A stretch of 64,000 nt of DNA, taken from contig JAJPJV010000023.1 in NCBI GenBank assembly GCA_021324045.1, positions 16,687 through 80,686 of the forward strand. The letters run 5' to 3'. This document shows positions 17,901 to 26,741 of the stretch, in pieces. The notes under the pieces are model-generated. The model saw only the letters and a list, made by a program, of their open reading frames with translations, had not been told where the DNA came from and did no database searches. Source of the stretch: Actinomycetota bacterium (GTDB lineage Bacteria > Actinomycetota > Acidimicrobiia > Acidimicrobiales > RAAP-2). How positions within the stretch are numbered: the first letter of the stretch is position 1; each line of letters starts with the position of its first letter. The position numbers and the translations under genes are program-made.

Positions 17901-18809
17901 TCACAAGGGCCCAGCCGGTGCCTTGCCGGGGCCGGGGAGATGTTCGCCTTGGGTATCGAGGTAGGTGACTCCGCTCGTGCCGAGGCGTCGCCGGATGACT
18001 GCGAGCGCTTCGGGATTGTTGTCGATCAGGACCGTTCTCCGACCGAGTTGGCGAGCGACCGCACCAGTCGTTCCGCTCCCCGCAAAGAAGTCCAGAACCC
18101 AGGCTCCTGGCGAAGAGGACGCCTGCACGACGCGGCGAAGGATCCCTTCAGGTTTCTGGTTCGGGTACCCTGTCTTCTCCTGGCCGTTGGTCGGCACGAT
18201 GGTGTGCCACCACACGTCCGTGGGCACCTTGCCACGCTGTGCCTTCTCGTCGGTGACCAGACCGGGCGCCATGTAGGGGATCCGTTCGACGGCATCTTGG
18301 TCGAAGTAGTAGCGGCCCGGGTCGCGGACGTAAACCAGGATCGTGTCGTGCTTGGCCGGCCATCGGTTCCTCGATCGACCCCCGTAGTCGTAGGCCCAGA
18401 TCACCTCGTTAAGAAAGCACTCACGACCGAAGATCTGGTCCAGGAGGATCTTGCAGTAGTGAGCCTCCCGGTAGTCGATGTGGAAGTACAGGGTTCCATC
18501 GTCGGTGAGCAGGCGGCGAGCTTCTTCGAGCCGTGGTCCGATGAAGCCGAGGTAGTCGTCGAATTCGTCCCCGTAAGACTGACGTCCGGTCTCGACGGTC
18601 ACGTAACGTCGCCCACCGAAACCCGTGCGGTCCCCACGCTGAGATCGGCGGGTCTGGAGCATCAGGCGTTGCTGAACCTTCCCGGTGTTGAACGGCGGGT
18701 CGATGTAGATGAGCTGGAACGACTGGTCCGGCAACTTCGGGAGCACGGCGGCGTTGTCCCCGAGCACCACGTAATCACCACTGCTTCCGGTGAGGTCAAG
18801 CACGGTCAT
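17901..18809 (-). CDS. site-specific DNA methyltransferase (amino-group, N4/N6 type), orphan
   Basis: A DNA methyltransferase of 302 residues. Motif IV is DPPFNTG (about residue 38) and comes before the SAM-binding motif DFFAGSGTTGAVARQLGR (about 240), the beta-class order. Other segments are GTLYFHIDYREAHYCKILLDQIFG and GYPNQKPEGILRRVVQASS. It would methylate adenine N6 or cytosine N4 in DNA. No restriction gene is adjacent, so it is an orphan, perhaps with an epigenetic role, or a relic of the island behind tRNA-Val. The start is ATG 18809, just after an AGAGGGTG; GTG 18812 is also possible. Confidence 0.9.
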   Translation of the reverse strand: MTVLDLTGSSGDYVVLGDNAAVLPKLPDQSFQLIYIDPPFNTGKVQQRLMLQTRRSQRGDRTGFGGRRYVTVETGRQSYGDEFDDYLGFIGPRLEEARRLLTDDGTLYFHIDYREAHYCKILLDQIFGRECFLNEVIWAYDYGGRSRNRWPAKHDTILVYVRDPGRYYFDQDAVERIPYMAPGLVTDEKAQRGKVPTDVWWHTIVPTNGQEKTGYPNQKPEGILRRVVQASSSPGAWVLDFFAGSGTTGAVARQLGRRTVLIDNNPEALAVIRRRLGTSGVTYLDTQGEHLPGPGKAPAGPL

Positions 18810-18814
18810 CACCC

Positions 18815-19577
18815 TCTCGGCCCGTTCCGGCTGGGACGATAGTGCGGGGGTTTGTCAAGGTCGGGGACCGCCCCTTGGCACCGGCTCGGACCGGGCTGAC
18901 CAGGTTCGGTTTGGTGGTGGGGAAAACGACTTGGCGTTGCCCAGCATCCACTGGTCATTCCGACCGAAAGGACGACCTCGTTCACTTGGGGGGTCACTTG
19001 GGGGCAGCGCGTCGCAGGCCAGGTCTGTCGCGAACGGAAGGAAGATCACCCCCTTCGTCGCCCGCGGGCGAGAAAGGTTGTGGTCAGGGCGTCCTGGTTC
19101 GGTTCGGTGTGCATGTCGGCCAGTCCCCATCCGACGACTCGGGAACTCGTCAGGTCCATCAGCGTCGCTAGATCGGTCAGAGAGGGCCTCGGTCACGTTC
19201 AGGCGTCTCGGCGATGAGAGGCCTGGGAGGGCCCCTGACGCAAGGGATCCCTTCGATGGCGTCTTAGTGGCGGCGTGCTCCGATGGACACAGGCTGCCTG
19301 GTGGCCGACCGGCTCGTGCGAAGCGTCCCGGACGTGCACAAGGGCCTGCCTTCGGGGTGAAGTGAACGACCCCGCTCGCCGAGGACGTGGTGATGGCTGC
19401 CCTGGGCACGAGGGCCGGCTCGGGGCTTCTGCCCAGGCCATGCCGTGACCGACCTGGGTCCGTGAGTGGGGGTCCGACAAACACGCGGACGGGGCGCTCC
19501 TCTGCGAAGGCAACCGTTCGTCGGTCACCGAGATGGGGTGCTGACGACGTTCCGGCGACAGTAGGTTGGCTCGGAGA
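18815..19577. other. 763-bp region without a recognisable gene
   Basis: Several long open frames exist on both strands, but their translations are arginine-, proline- and serine-rich, lack any family motif and overlap one another. I take them as GC-driven artefacts. The stretch separates the methyltransferase from the ABC transporter and must hold both promoters. No repeat or tRNA was seen. Confidence 0.5.
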
Positions 19578-20663
19578 ATGCCGGCCGGTGATATGAACCG
19601 AGGCACGGACCGCTTCGCGGCCGTCGTCTGTCACGACCTCGTGGTGCGCTACGGGGATCGCACCGCGGTTGACCGTGTCTCCTTGACGGCCGAGCGCGGC
19701 GAGGTGCTGTGCATCCTTGGACCCAACGGCGCGGGCAAGACGTCGACGGTCGAATGCCTCGAGGGGTACCGGCGTCCGGTTTCTGGCTCGGCGCTCGTCC
19801 TTGGACTCGATCCCTGGAAGGAGCACCGGGTCCTCGTGCACCGGATTGGCGTCATGCTCCAACGCGGTGGTGTCTACCCGATGCTCGGACCGCGCCGGGC
19901 GCTTTCGCTCTTCGCTTCCTATTACGAGCACCCGGAGGACCCTGACGCGCTCTTGGATCTCCTCCGTCTCCGAGAGGTCGCTACGACGCCGTGGCGGCAT
20001 CTCTCTGGGGGAGAGCAAGCCCGTCTATCGCTGGCGCTGGCGCTCGTCGGTCGGCCCGAAGTCGTGTTCCTCGACGAGCCGACAGCCGGCGTGGATCCGG
20101 AGGGGCGTCTCGCGGTGCGCGACGTCGTCGCAGGGCTGCGCGAGCGGGCCGTGTCCGTGGTCCTCACGACCCACGAGCTTGCCGAGGCAGAACGGCTCGC
20201 CGATCAAATTGTGATCCTTCATCGCGGGAGCGTGGTCGCAGAGGGCCCACCGGCGAGCCTCGCGTCCCACGCAGTCGAGCCGGCGGGGAGTGCGGGCACC
20301 GGTGAAGAGATCGTCTTCGGCGCCGCCCCTGACCTCGACGTCGCAGCGCTCGGGTCTGCAGTCGGCGCCGTCGTCGTAGAGGAGTCCCCAGGCCGGTACC
20401 GCGTCACGCCCCCATCAGAAGTCAGCGCCACCGCAGTGTCCGCTGCTGTCGGCGCCTGGCTTGCGGAGAAGGGCCTTGCACTGCGCGACCTGCGGATCGG
20501 GCAGTCGCTGGAGGAGGCCTACCTCACGATCGTCGGTACGAGCGAGGCGGAGTCCTCGACGTTCGCGCAGCATCGAGGGAGACGCTCGAGGGGGTGGAGA
20601 GCGCCGGGTCTTCGGAGCCGCTGGGGTCCGCGTCGGCGCGGCACCCGTGCGGGACGGTCGTGA
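19578..20663 (+). CDS. ABC transporter ATP-binding protein (ABC-2 exporter)
   Basis: An ATPase of about 361 residues (356 if ATG 19593 is used). It has Walker A GPNGAGKTST, signature HLSGGEQARLSLALAL, Walker B VVFLDEPTAGVDPEG and the switch histidine in VVLTTHELAEAE. The C-terminal 100 residues resemble the regulatory tail of DrrA/NodI-type exporters. It powers the permease encoded by the next gene, whose ATG overlaps this stop (TGATG at 20661-20665). The exported substrate is unknown. Confidence 0.9.
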   Translation: MPAGDMNRGTDRFAAVVCHDLVVRYGDRTAVDRVSLTAERGEVLCILGPNGAGKTSTVECLEGYRRPVSGSALVLGLDPWKEHRVLVHRIGVMLQRGGVYPMLGPRRALSLFASYYEHPEDPDALLDLLRLREVATTPWRHLSGGEQARLSLALALVGRPEVVFLDEPTAGVDPEGRLAVRDVVAGLRERAVSVVLTTHELAEAERLADQIVILHRGSVVAEGPPASLASHAVEPAGSAGTGEEIVFGAAPDLDVAALGSAVGAVVVEESPGRYRVTPPSEVSATAVSAAVGAWLAEKGLALRDLRIGQSLEEAYLTIVGTSEAESSTFAQHRGRRSRGWRAPGLRSRWGPRRRGTRAGRS

Positions 20664-21403
20664 TGCGCGCCATCGCTGCACTGCGGCCGCTTGTGGCCCA
20701 AGTGGAGGCGGAGACCTACATGACCCTGCGACGGGGGGAGACGCTGCTGCTCACGGTGGGGATCCCGGTTGCTTTCCTCGTCTTCTTCTCGACGTCGCAC
20801 GTCGTCTCGACAGGGCCAGGACCTTCGGTGTCCTTCTTCGCTCCTGGGATCCTCTCCCTCGCCGTCATGTCGACCGCAATGGTGTCCCTGGGGATCGCCA
20901 CAGGCTTCGAGCGAGGCTATGGGGTCTTGAAACGCTTGGGGTCGACGCCGCTCGGGCGGTCGCGACTCCTCGCGGCAAAGGTCGCGACCGTGTTTCTCGT
21001 CGAGGCGGTTCAAGCGGCGGTACTCGTTCCGGTCGGATACGGGCTCGGTTGGTCGCCACCGGGCAGCGGTGCAGGAGCGGCGCTCGGCGCGGTGCTGCTG
21101 GCGACCGTGGCCTTTGGCAGCCTGGGGCTCCTGCTCGCGGGGGTTCTGCGCGCCGAGGTCAACCTCGCGGCCACCAACGGGCTGTACCTCGTGCTGCTCC
21201 TCCTCGGTGGGATGATCGTGCCGCTTGCCAAGCTCCCGCGCGCTCTTGCGTCCGTAGCCCGCGTACTCCCCGCTGCAGCACTGTCCGACGCGCTCCATGG
21301 GTCCCTGACCGTCGGCAGCGTGCCGGCCGAGTCGTGGGCGGTACTCGCGTGCTGGGCGTTGGGCGCCTCGGTGATCGCGGCAGGTACGTTTCGGTGGGAA
21401 TGA
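20663..21403 (+). CDS. ABC-2 type transporter permease
   Basis: A membrane protein of 246 residues with about six hydrophobic segments (TLLLTVGIPVAFLVFF, APGILSLAVMSTAMVSLGIA, VATVFLVEAVQAAVLVPV, LGAVLLATVAFGSLGLLLAG, LYLVLLLLGGMIVPLA, WAVLACWALGASVIAAG). The cytoplasmic loop GFERGYGVLKRLGSTPLGRSRLLAAK is characteristic of ABC-2 permeases. The ATG at 20663 shares a base with the ATPase stop, so the two subunits are made together. Confidence 0.9.
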   Translation: MRAIAALRPLVAQVEAETYMTLRRGETLLLTVGIPVAFLVFFSTSHVVSTGPGPSVSFFAPGILSLAVMSTAMVSLGIATGFERGYGVLKRLGSTPLGRSRLLAAKVATVFLVEAVQAAVLVPVGYGLGWSPPGSGAGAALGAVLLATVAFGSLGLLLAGVLRAEVNLAATNGLYLVLLLLGGMIVPLAKLPRALASVARVLPAAALSDALHGSLTVGSVPAESWAVLACWALGASVIAAGTFRWE

Positions 21404-21427
21404 CCCCTGTTGACTGCCTTGTGGGGT

Positions 21428-21439
21428 GCCCGAAAGGGC
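21428..21439. terminator. possible small hairpin between convergent genes
   Basis: GCCC-GAAA-GGGC lies in the 72-bp space between the converging permease and hydrolase genes. The stem is short and no T-run follows, so a terminator role is only a guess. Confidence 0.2.
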
Positions 21440-21475
21440 GAGAACCTTGTGCAGCGCTTGAAGGGGTTTGCTCGT

Positions 21476-22279
21476 TCACGCACCAGCTGACGGCGCTGTC
21501 GCGCCGAGGTGAGTAGCGACGAACGCCACCGCGTCAACCCAGGCGGCGCGTGCAGCGTCGGCATGGTGCAATGTCGGAGCTGGCGAGCAGAATGCGTGGC
21601 CCGCGTTCGGATACGTCCGAATTCGGTGAGCAATGTGCCACCGCGTCAAGCGTTGTCGGACCTCGGCGAGGAGATCGCTCGGCCAGACCGGGTCAGCTTC
21701 CCCGGTGATCCACAGCACTGGGGAGCGAATGTTCCAGATCAGGTCGATCGGATGAATCGGGGTCTTCACGCCCAGCGCCGTGAAGCGGGGTTGACTTGGG
21801 TAGAAAAGGATGGAGGCGCGGACGGTGCGGTCGAGAGCGGCCGCCAGGAGCGCCATCGTGGCGCCTGTGCAGTATCCCCATACACCGAGACGTTGGGGAT
21901 CGACGCTCGCAAGGCTCTTGAGGTAGTCGATCCCCGCGATCATGTCGTCAGCGCCGCGTCGAAAGTCGAGGTCTGCCATGTGCTCTACGATCCCGTCGAG
22001 GTCCTCGTAGTTCTCGGGATCGGACGGTCCGCCGCCGTGGTAGTAGTCCGGGACCACCGTGGCGTAACCGAGGTGCGCGAGCGTGGCAGCGACCGATCGG
22101 ATGAACGTGTTGGGTCCGGTTGCTTCCTGGCCGATGGCGATCCCCGGAACGGGTCCTGGGGATGAGGGATGGAAGACCATGGCGGGCGTTCGTTCACCCT
22201 CGACGAGCAACGTCACCGTCGAAGGCGTCACGTCGTCATAGTGCTCCCGTTCGGGCTGAGGGATGTCGGCTCCGTTCAT
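21476..22279 (-). CDS. dienelactone hydrolase family protein
   Basis: An alpha/beta hydrolase of 267 residues with a cysteine nucleophile in GVWGYCTGATMALL, an acid in WITGEADPVWPS and a histidine in YPNAGHAFCSP, which is the dienelactone hydrolase triad. It begins MNGADIPQPERE and has GGGAGG six bases before the ATG. Family members open lactone or ester rings in aromatic or xenobiotic breakdown. A second family member lies at 27630. No pathway neighbour narrows the substrate. Confidence 0.88.
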   Translation of the reverse strand: MNGADIPQPEREHYDDVTPSTVTLLVEGERTPAMVFHPSSPGPVPGIAIGQEATGPNTFIRSVAATLAHLGYATVVPDYYHGGGPSDPENYEDLDGIVEHMADLDFRRGADDMIAGIDYLKSLASVDPQRLGVWGYCTGATMALLAAALDRTVRASILFYPSQPRFTALGVKTPIHPIDLIWNIRSPVLWITGEADPVWPSDLLAEVRQRLTRWHIAHRIRTYPNAGHAFCSPAPTLHHADAARAAWVDAVAFVATHLGATAPSAGA

Positions 22280-22448
22280 TCGCTGCCTCCCTGCATGGCG
22301 GCAGTATTCCAGACCGGTCGTCCGCCTGCCGGGTCCATCGGGACCTTGGACCCTAGGCAGCCTTCCCGGCACCCATCACACTTTGCGCTGTTCGCGAGGA
22401 ATCGTTGCGGCGTTGGGTGACGTCGCGCACATCGGCGAGAGGAGACCC

Positions 22449-22652
22449 ATGGTGAACGTTGGCGACGCGATGGACCCGGTGCTTCAGATCTGGGTCGACG
22501 AGGGGAACGACGACGTCGTCGTTCGCTGCGAGGGGACACTGAACGTCGCGACGAGAGGTGTCCTGCTTCAGGTCGTCGCCGAGGTCCTGCAGAAGCCATG
22601 GCGGCGCTTGTGTTGTGATCTCGCAGGGGTCGTGGCGGAAGTGGGAACTTGA
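22449..22652 (+). CDS. short STAS-like protein, probably truncated
   Basis: 67 residues, MVNVGDAMDPVLQIWVDE.. to RRLCCDLAGVVAEVGT. The beta-alpha pattern (VVVRCEGTLNVATRGVLLQVVAEVL) matches the first half of an anti-sigma-factor antagonist (STAS) domain. The protein stops where the family would have its phospho-acceptor serine loop and second helix. It may be a pseudogene fragment or a minimal domain. It lies in the space between the hydrolase and a methyltransferase gene. Confidence 0.45.
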   Translation: MVNVGDAMDPVLQIWVDEGNDDVVVRCEGTLNVATRGVLLQVVAEVLQKPWRRLCCDLAGVVAEVGT

Positions 22653-22769
22653 CTGCAGCGCCCGGCATCGTCGGTACATCTGCACCCGGCGTCTTCCCAC
22701 GATTCGCGCTCGGGAGCCAGCCTCCTGTCCCGAGGAGCGGAGGGCGAAGGAGCGATAGGGTGGGGCGGA

Positions 22770-23792
22770 GTGCCAGGGCTCCTTCGAGCGACCAGCAGCG
22801 GAGAGCCTCCCGAGCGGCGGCGCTCGAAGCGCGCCGTGGTGCCTTGGGACGCTGTCCTCGGGGCCTTCGCCTGCCGGGCGCGACGGAGCGTGCGCAGCGC
22901 CGGACGCACGGTCCTCAGCCGGCTGGCGTCACGGATCTCGTATCGATCGCTCCCCGCAGAGGTTGCCATTCAGCTCGCCTACCAGGTTCTTTTGAATCGG
23001 GACCCCGATCCGGAGGGAATGCGTTCCCTGCTCGACCACCTGGCATCGGGTGCCTTCACGATCGCCGACATTCCACAAGCGATTCGCGGCTCCGAAGAGT
23101 TCCAGAACTTCGTGCGGTTCCGGGGGTCGATGCTGGGGTTCTCGATCCATGCCGGCCGATCGCAGTTCGTCAAGAGCCTTCCGCGGGCTTCACGAATCGT
23201 CGACCTCGGGGGCACGCATCTGCACTGCGCCGAAGGTGCCCTGTACCGCCTCGGTTACCCCTATGCCTTCGATGAGCTCACGATCATCGATCTGCATCCC
23301 GACGAGCGTCACGCGTTGTATCGCGCTGGGCTCAATCCCGGCCAGGTCCAGACGGACCTTGGGCCCGTTCGATACCGCTATCACTCGATGACCGACCTTT
23401 CGTCGTTCGAGGACGCAAGCGTGGACCTTGTCTTCGCTGGGGAGTCGATCGAGCACGTCACCCGGGAAGATGCTCACGTCGTACTGAAGGAAGCGTTTCG
23501 CATCCTGCGCAGGGGAGGCCATTTGGCCATCGACACGCCGAACCGCCGGGTGACGCGGATCCAGCAGGAAGCGTTTATCGACCCCGACCACAAGGTCGAG
23601 TACACCTATCCAGAGCTTCGCGATGCGCTGGAGGAGGCGGGCTTCGCAGTGGTCAGAGCCCATGGGCTCAACCTTGCCCAGCGTTCCGTCGCCACCGGAG
23701 TCTTCGATCCCGATGAGGTCGCAGGGCACTGTGGGCTCTTCGACGAGATCGAAGACTGCTACATCCTCTGTGTCGTGGCCCAAAAACCGTGA
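22770..23792 (+). CDS. DUF4214 plus SAM-dependent methyltransferase
   Basis: 340 residues. After a basic N-terminus, a DUF4214-type helical module (AIQLAYQVLLNRDPDPEGMRSLLDHLASG, about 66-95) is followed by a class I methyltransferase. That domain has SRIVDLGGTHLHCAE for SAM binding, VDLVFAGESIEHVTRED, EAFRILRRGGHLAIDTPN and YTYPELRDALEEAGF. DUF4214 occurs in proteins acting on glycans or secreted products, so polysaccharide or lipid methylation is possible. The GTG start has GGGGCGGA upstream. The stop overlaps the start of the archease gene by 4 bp. Confidence 0.85.
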   Translation: MPGLLRATSSGEPPERRRSKRAVVPWDAVLGAFACRARRSVRSAGRTVLSRLASRISYRSLPAEVAIQLAYQVLLNRDPDPEGMRSLLDHLASGAFTIADIPQAIRGSEEFQNFVRFRGSMLGFSIHAGRSQFVKSLPRASRIVDLGGTHLHCAEGALYRLGYPYAFDELTIIDLHPDERHALYRAGLNPGQVQTDLGPVRYRYHSMTDLSSFEDASVDLVFAGESIEHVTREDAHVVLKEAFRILRRGGHLAIDTPNRRVTRIQQEAFIDPDHKVEYTYPELRDALEEAGFAVVRAHGLNLAQRSVATGVFDPDEVAGHCGLFDEIEDCYILCVVAQKP

Positions 23793-24298
23793 CCACCGAA
23801 GATTGGCCGAGCCAACGTGCGAAGCTCGGATCGATCCCACCTGCTTCCGAGATGATCCCGGTGCCCGGCGAGCTTTCCCGGCAGGGCGCGGGCCATCGTC
23901 TGGTTCCCCACACGGCGGATTGCATCATCGAGTCCTGGGGACCGGACCGGCCCACGTGCTTCACGGAGGCGCTCTACGCGCTGGTCGAGGAATTCGCCGA
24001 GGTTGGTGACGCACCGGCCACCGAGGTCCTTCCCCTCGCGGCGAGCTCGGCCGGCAGCGAGGAGGCGCTGGTCTCCTTGCTTGAGGAGGTGATCTACAAC
24101 CTCGACGTCGCCTCCGTCGTCCCCCTCCGCTTCCACCTCGCCGAAACCGACACCGGCGAGGTTGCCGGCGACATGGAGGTCGTACCGCTCGATCGGGTCA
24201 CCATCGTGGGACCAGCGCCCAAAGGCGTCTCGTACCACGAGCTCTTTGTCAGGCTCGAGAGTGGCCTTTGGCGATCCCATGTGGTCATCGATGTCTAG
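23789..24298 (+). CDS. archease family protein
   Basis: 169 residues. The core starts at HTADCIIESWGPDRPTCFTEALYALVEEF, the hallmark archease N-terminus, and ends with KGVSYHELFVRLESGLWRSHVVIDV, the hallmark C-terminus. Archease assists the RNA ligase RtcB, and related proteins occur without it. No rtcB is in the window. The first 35 residues are extra compared with typical archeases. The GTG overlaps the methyltransferase stop (GTGA), so the two are co-translated, an unusual partnership. Confidence 0.8.
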   Translation: MTTEDWPSQRAKLGSIPPASEMIPVPGELSRQGAGHRLVPHTADCIIESWGPDRPTCFTEALYALVEEFAEVGDAPATEVLPLAASSAGSEEALVSLLEEVIYNLDVASVVPLRFHLAETDTGEVAGDMEVVPLDRVTIVGPAPKGVSYHELFVRLESGLWRSHVVIDV

Positions 24299-24403
24299 GG
24301 AATGCCCGTCGAGCGCCGCGCTTGCTCGACGCCTCGGTGGCGGCGCGCCATGGTCGAACCCGGCTCGTGGTAGATCGTGCACCGCCTTCGGCGAGCGGTG
24401 TCC

Positions 24404-24841
24404 TCATGCCTCCTCGGCAAACGGGGTCGCTCCACTGTGGATCCGGATGAGGATGCCGTCGGGGTCTTCTACGTCGATGAAGGGACCGATATGACCTTGC
24501 GTCAACGGTCCATGGGCAATGCCCAGTCGGTCGAGGGCGTTGGCCCACCGTTCCAGGCCTTCAACATTGGCGACGGCCAAACCCATCAGCGCGAAACCGC
24601 GGAGCGCTCGTGCGCGCTCGGGGTCTTGGTGCAGGCCGACCACGAGCCCGCAGGCGTGGCGAAGCACCACCCCTACCAATCCGTTCTCCTCCTCCAAGTC
24701 CAGGACAGGGGAGAACCGCAGCGCGGTCATGTACCAGTCGCGGCTCACCCAGGCGTCCTGGACCGGAACACGGACGTGGTGGAGGCCAGTGATGGGCGAG
24801 AGAACGTCCAGCACGTCGAGCTGGTCATCTTCGCCGCCCAT
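24404..24841 (-). CDS. VOC/glyoxalase-fold protein
   Basis: A protein of 145 residues with one VOC domain of two beta-alpha-beta3 halves: ITGLHHVRVPVQDAWVSRDWYMTALRF.. and GLAVANVEGLERWANALDRLGIAHG.., ending FIDVEDPDGILIRIHSG. Metal-ligand positions (His in LHHVRV, Glu near the end replaced in part) are compatible with a dioxygenase or glyoxalase relative, but the function is not assignable. The ATG at 24841 follows GGGAGGGG at a slightly long spacing. Confidence 0.75.
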   Translation of the reverse strand: MGGEDDQLDVLDVLSPITGLHHVRVPVQDAWVSRDWYMTALRFSPVLDLEEENGLVGVVLRHACGLVVGLHQDPERARALRGFALMGLAVANVEGLERWANALDRLGIAHGPLTQGHIGPFIDVEDPDGILIRIHSGATPFAEEA

Positions 24842-25026
24842 CACTGGGTCACCCCTCCCTGTCGGCCGCGCCGCCATCGCCATCTGCTTCGACCATGAGC
24901 GCACCATCGTAGGGGTTCGCGGCAGACGCAGTCGGCGCCTGCCGGGCGCTGATCGTGGGCGATGCGGGAACAGCGCCGGTCCGACTTGGCCGCGTGCTGC
25001 AGGCCTCGCCTAACCTTCGAGACACC

Positions 25027-25509
25027 GTGCACATCTTCTTCGACGTCGATTACACCATCCTTTCGTTCGACCAAATTCTCCGACGTGGGACGGTCGAGGT
25101 CTTCGCGCGCTTGGTCGATGAGGGCCATCAGGTCTATGTGTGGTCCGGAGAAGGCGTGCGGTGGGGGGTCGTGCGCGGGTTCGGTCTCGAGCCCTACGTG
25201 AGCGGTGTCTTCGCAAAGCCGCTGGGGGACTTCGCCAACGGCCTCCGTCGATTTCGGGTCTCCCCTGTGCCCGAGTTCGTCGTCGACGACTACCCCGAGA
25301 TCGTCTCGTACTTCGGTGGCTTTCACATCCAAGAGTTCTTCCACTCACGCGACAACGACGACGAGCTCGAGACCGTGTACGAGGTGATTCGGGATCTCGC
25401 CAACGGGGGTCACGTCGACCATCCACGCTGGCGTCCGCGTTCCCCTGAGTGCGTCGCATTGCTGGAAGCCTCAAAGCTTGGGACCGGGTCCGAGGAGGGT
25501 CTCGGCTGA
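25027..25509 (+). CDS. HAD-superfamily hydrolase-like protein
   Basis: 160 residues beginning VHIFFDVDYTIL, the HAD DxDxT nucleophile motif. VYVWSGEGVRWG supplies the motif II serine and EFVVDDYPEIVSYFG the motif IV acids. The protein is short, with no large cap, so it may act on a macromolecule or small phosphate ester. The substrate is unknown. The GTG at 25027 places the motif at the N-terminus, as usual. It is transcribed toward an Rrf2-type regulator 95 bp downstream. Confidence 0.72.
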   Translation: MHIFFDVDYTILSFDQILRRGTVEVFARLVDEGHQVYVWSGEGVRWGVVRGFGLEPYVSGVFAKPLGDFANGLRRFRVSPVPEFVVDDYPEIVSYFGGFHIQEFFHSRDNDDELETVYEVIRDLANGGHVDHPRWRPRSPECVALLEASKLGTGSEEGLG

Positions 25510-25604
25510 CGGTCCTTGTGACCGCGCCCGCAGAGCTCAAAACGCGTCGTCGCCAAGGACCTCGGATGCACGTCAGCGACCGCGCTTGCTGGAAAGATAC
25601 CTGC

Positions 25605-26087
25605 GTGCAGATCTCCGCCAGGGTGGATTACGCGATGCGCGCGCTCCTCGCCCTTGCCGAGCGTGGCGAACCGATGACCGGCGAGGCACTGGCTCGTGCG
25701 CAGGGCTTGCCGGCGAAGTTCCTAGGCGCGATCCTCGGTGATCTCCGGCGTGCCGGCCTCGTCCTGAGCCGGCGAGGAACCGACGGTGGCTTCCAGCTCG
25801 CTCGTCCCGCTTCTCGGATCAGCGTGGCTGACGTCATGCGTGCGCTCGAGGGTCCGCTCGCCGAGGTCCGTGGGCTGCGTCCGGAGTTGGCGCACTACGA
25901 AGGGGCAGCCGAGCACCTCCAGGAACTGTGGGTCGCGTTGCGAGCGGCGTTGCGGTCAGTGCTCGAAGAGGTCAGTCTCGCTCATGTGCTCGGGGGGCGG
26001 TTTCCCGCGCCGGTTGCCCGGATGACTGCGAATCCCGATGCATGGGCGCCACGTCGTCCCGATGATCAGCCTGTCGCCTCGGATTGA
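25605..26087 (+). CDS. Rrf2 family transcriptional regulator (no Fe-S cysteines)
   Basis: 160 residues starting VQISARVDYAMRALLALAERG, with the winged helix LARAQGLPAKFLGAILGDLRRAGLVLSRRGTDGGFQLARP and then ISVADVMRALEGPLAEVRG. The three cysteines that hold an iron-sulfur cluster in IscR/NsrR are absent, so it should sense something other than Fe-S status, like CymR. GGAAAG lies eight bases before the GTG. Its end abuts the opposed XRE/PPOX gene with no gap. Confidence 0.88.
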   Translation: MQISARVDYAMRALLALAERGEPMTGEALARAQGLPAKFLGAILGDLRRAGLVLSRRGTDGGFQLARPASRISVADVMRALEGPLAEVRGLRPELAHYEGAAEHLQELWVALRAALRSVLEEVSLAHVLGGRFPAPVARMTANPDAWAPRRPDDQPVASD

Positions 26088-26741
26088 TTACTGCTGGCGG
26101 ATCCGGCGACCGGTGATCTCTTCGATCGGGATGGCGACGAACAGCGTTCGCCCCTCACTTCCGGCCCATGGTTCGACGCCTGCCGCGCTGACTCGAGCGA
26201 GTTCGGCGGGATCGTCAATGCTTCTCGCCGTGCCATGGAGCAAGACCGACCACCCCTCGCTCGTGGCTTCGTCGATATGGTCGACCTCGAAGCCAACGCG
26301 CTGCCCGATCGTCGCTCCCAAGGTGCTGTCGGGTTTGGTTCGAAACACGACCTCGTTTCCGACGAGCCGAAAGTTCACCGGGAGGGCAGCCGGATCGCCG
26401 TCGAGGACGAAGACCAGCCGTCCGACTCCGCCGGGGTGGAGATGTTCGCGGCACTGGCGCTCCTCGAGTTCCTCGAGCACAGGGCGTGGACCAGGGCGGC
26501 CGATTCCCGGTGGCCGCTCGATCTCTCCCCCGATCAGAGCGGACGGTGTGGTCTCGAGACCAACGGCGAGGCGCACCAGCGCGCTATGGGTGACCACCGC
26601 GGTCGGGTTTTGCTCGATGTACTCGAGGTAGCGCGGGTCCATGCCGGCACGGCGCGCGAGCTCCTCGCCGGTCAGGCCGAGCTCCTGGCGACGAAACGCT
26701 AGTCGTCGACCGAGGTCACTGGTGTGCAGTCCGTCGGACAC
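26088..26741 (-). CDS. XRE helix-turn-helix fused to a pyridoxamine 5'-phosphate oxidase-like flavin domain
   Basis: 217 residues. The N-terminal XRE domain (LGRRLAFRRQELGLTGEELARRAGMDPRYLEYIEQNP) is followed by a split-barrel flavin or F420-binding domain (LVFVLDGDPAALPVNFRLVGNEVVFRT, VGFEVDHIDEATSEGWSVLLHG). This fusion is common in actinobacteria and may couple redox or flavin state to transcription. The GTG at 26741 has GGAG seven bases upstream. It meets the Rrf2 gene tail to tail. Confidence 0.85.
   Translation of the reverse strand: MSDGLHTSDLGRRLAFRRQELGLTGEELARRAGMDPRYLEYIEQNPTAVVTHSALVRLAVGLETTPSALIGGEIERPPGIGRPGPRPVLEELEERQCREHLHPGGVGRLVFVLDGDPAALPVNFRLVGNEVVFRTKPDSTLGATIGQRVGFEVDHIDEATSEGWSVLLHGTARSIDDPAELARVSAAGVEPWAGSEGRTLFVAIPIEEITGRRIRQQ

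Noticed and set aside
16640..18812. An intact integrase-bearing genomic island behind tRNA-Val(GAC)
   Set aside because: No integrase gene and no second copy of the tRNA 3' end flanking the region were found; only cassette and toxin-antitoxin remnants are visible.
18855..20018. A 387-residue minus-strand open frame between the methyltransferase and the ABC transporter
   Set aside because: It runs antisense through the well-supported ABC ATPase, has no family motif and a strongly skewed arginine/proline/serine composition.
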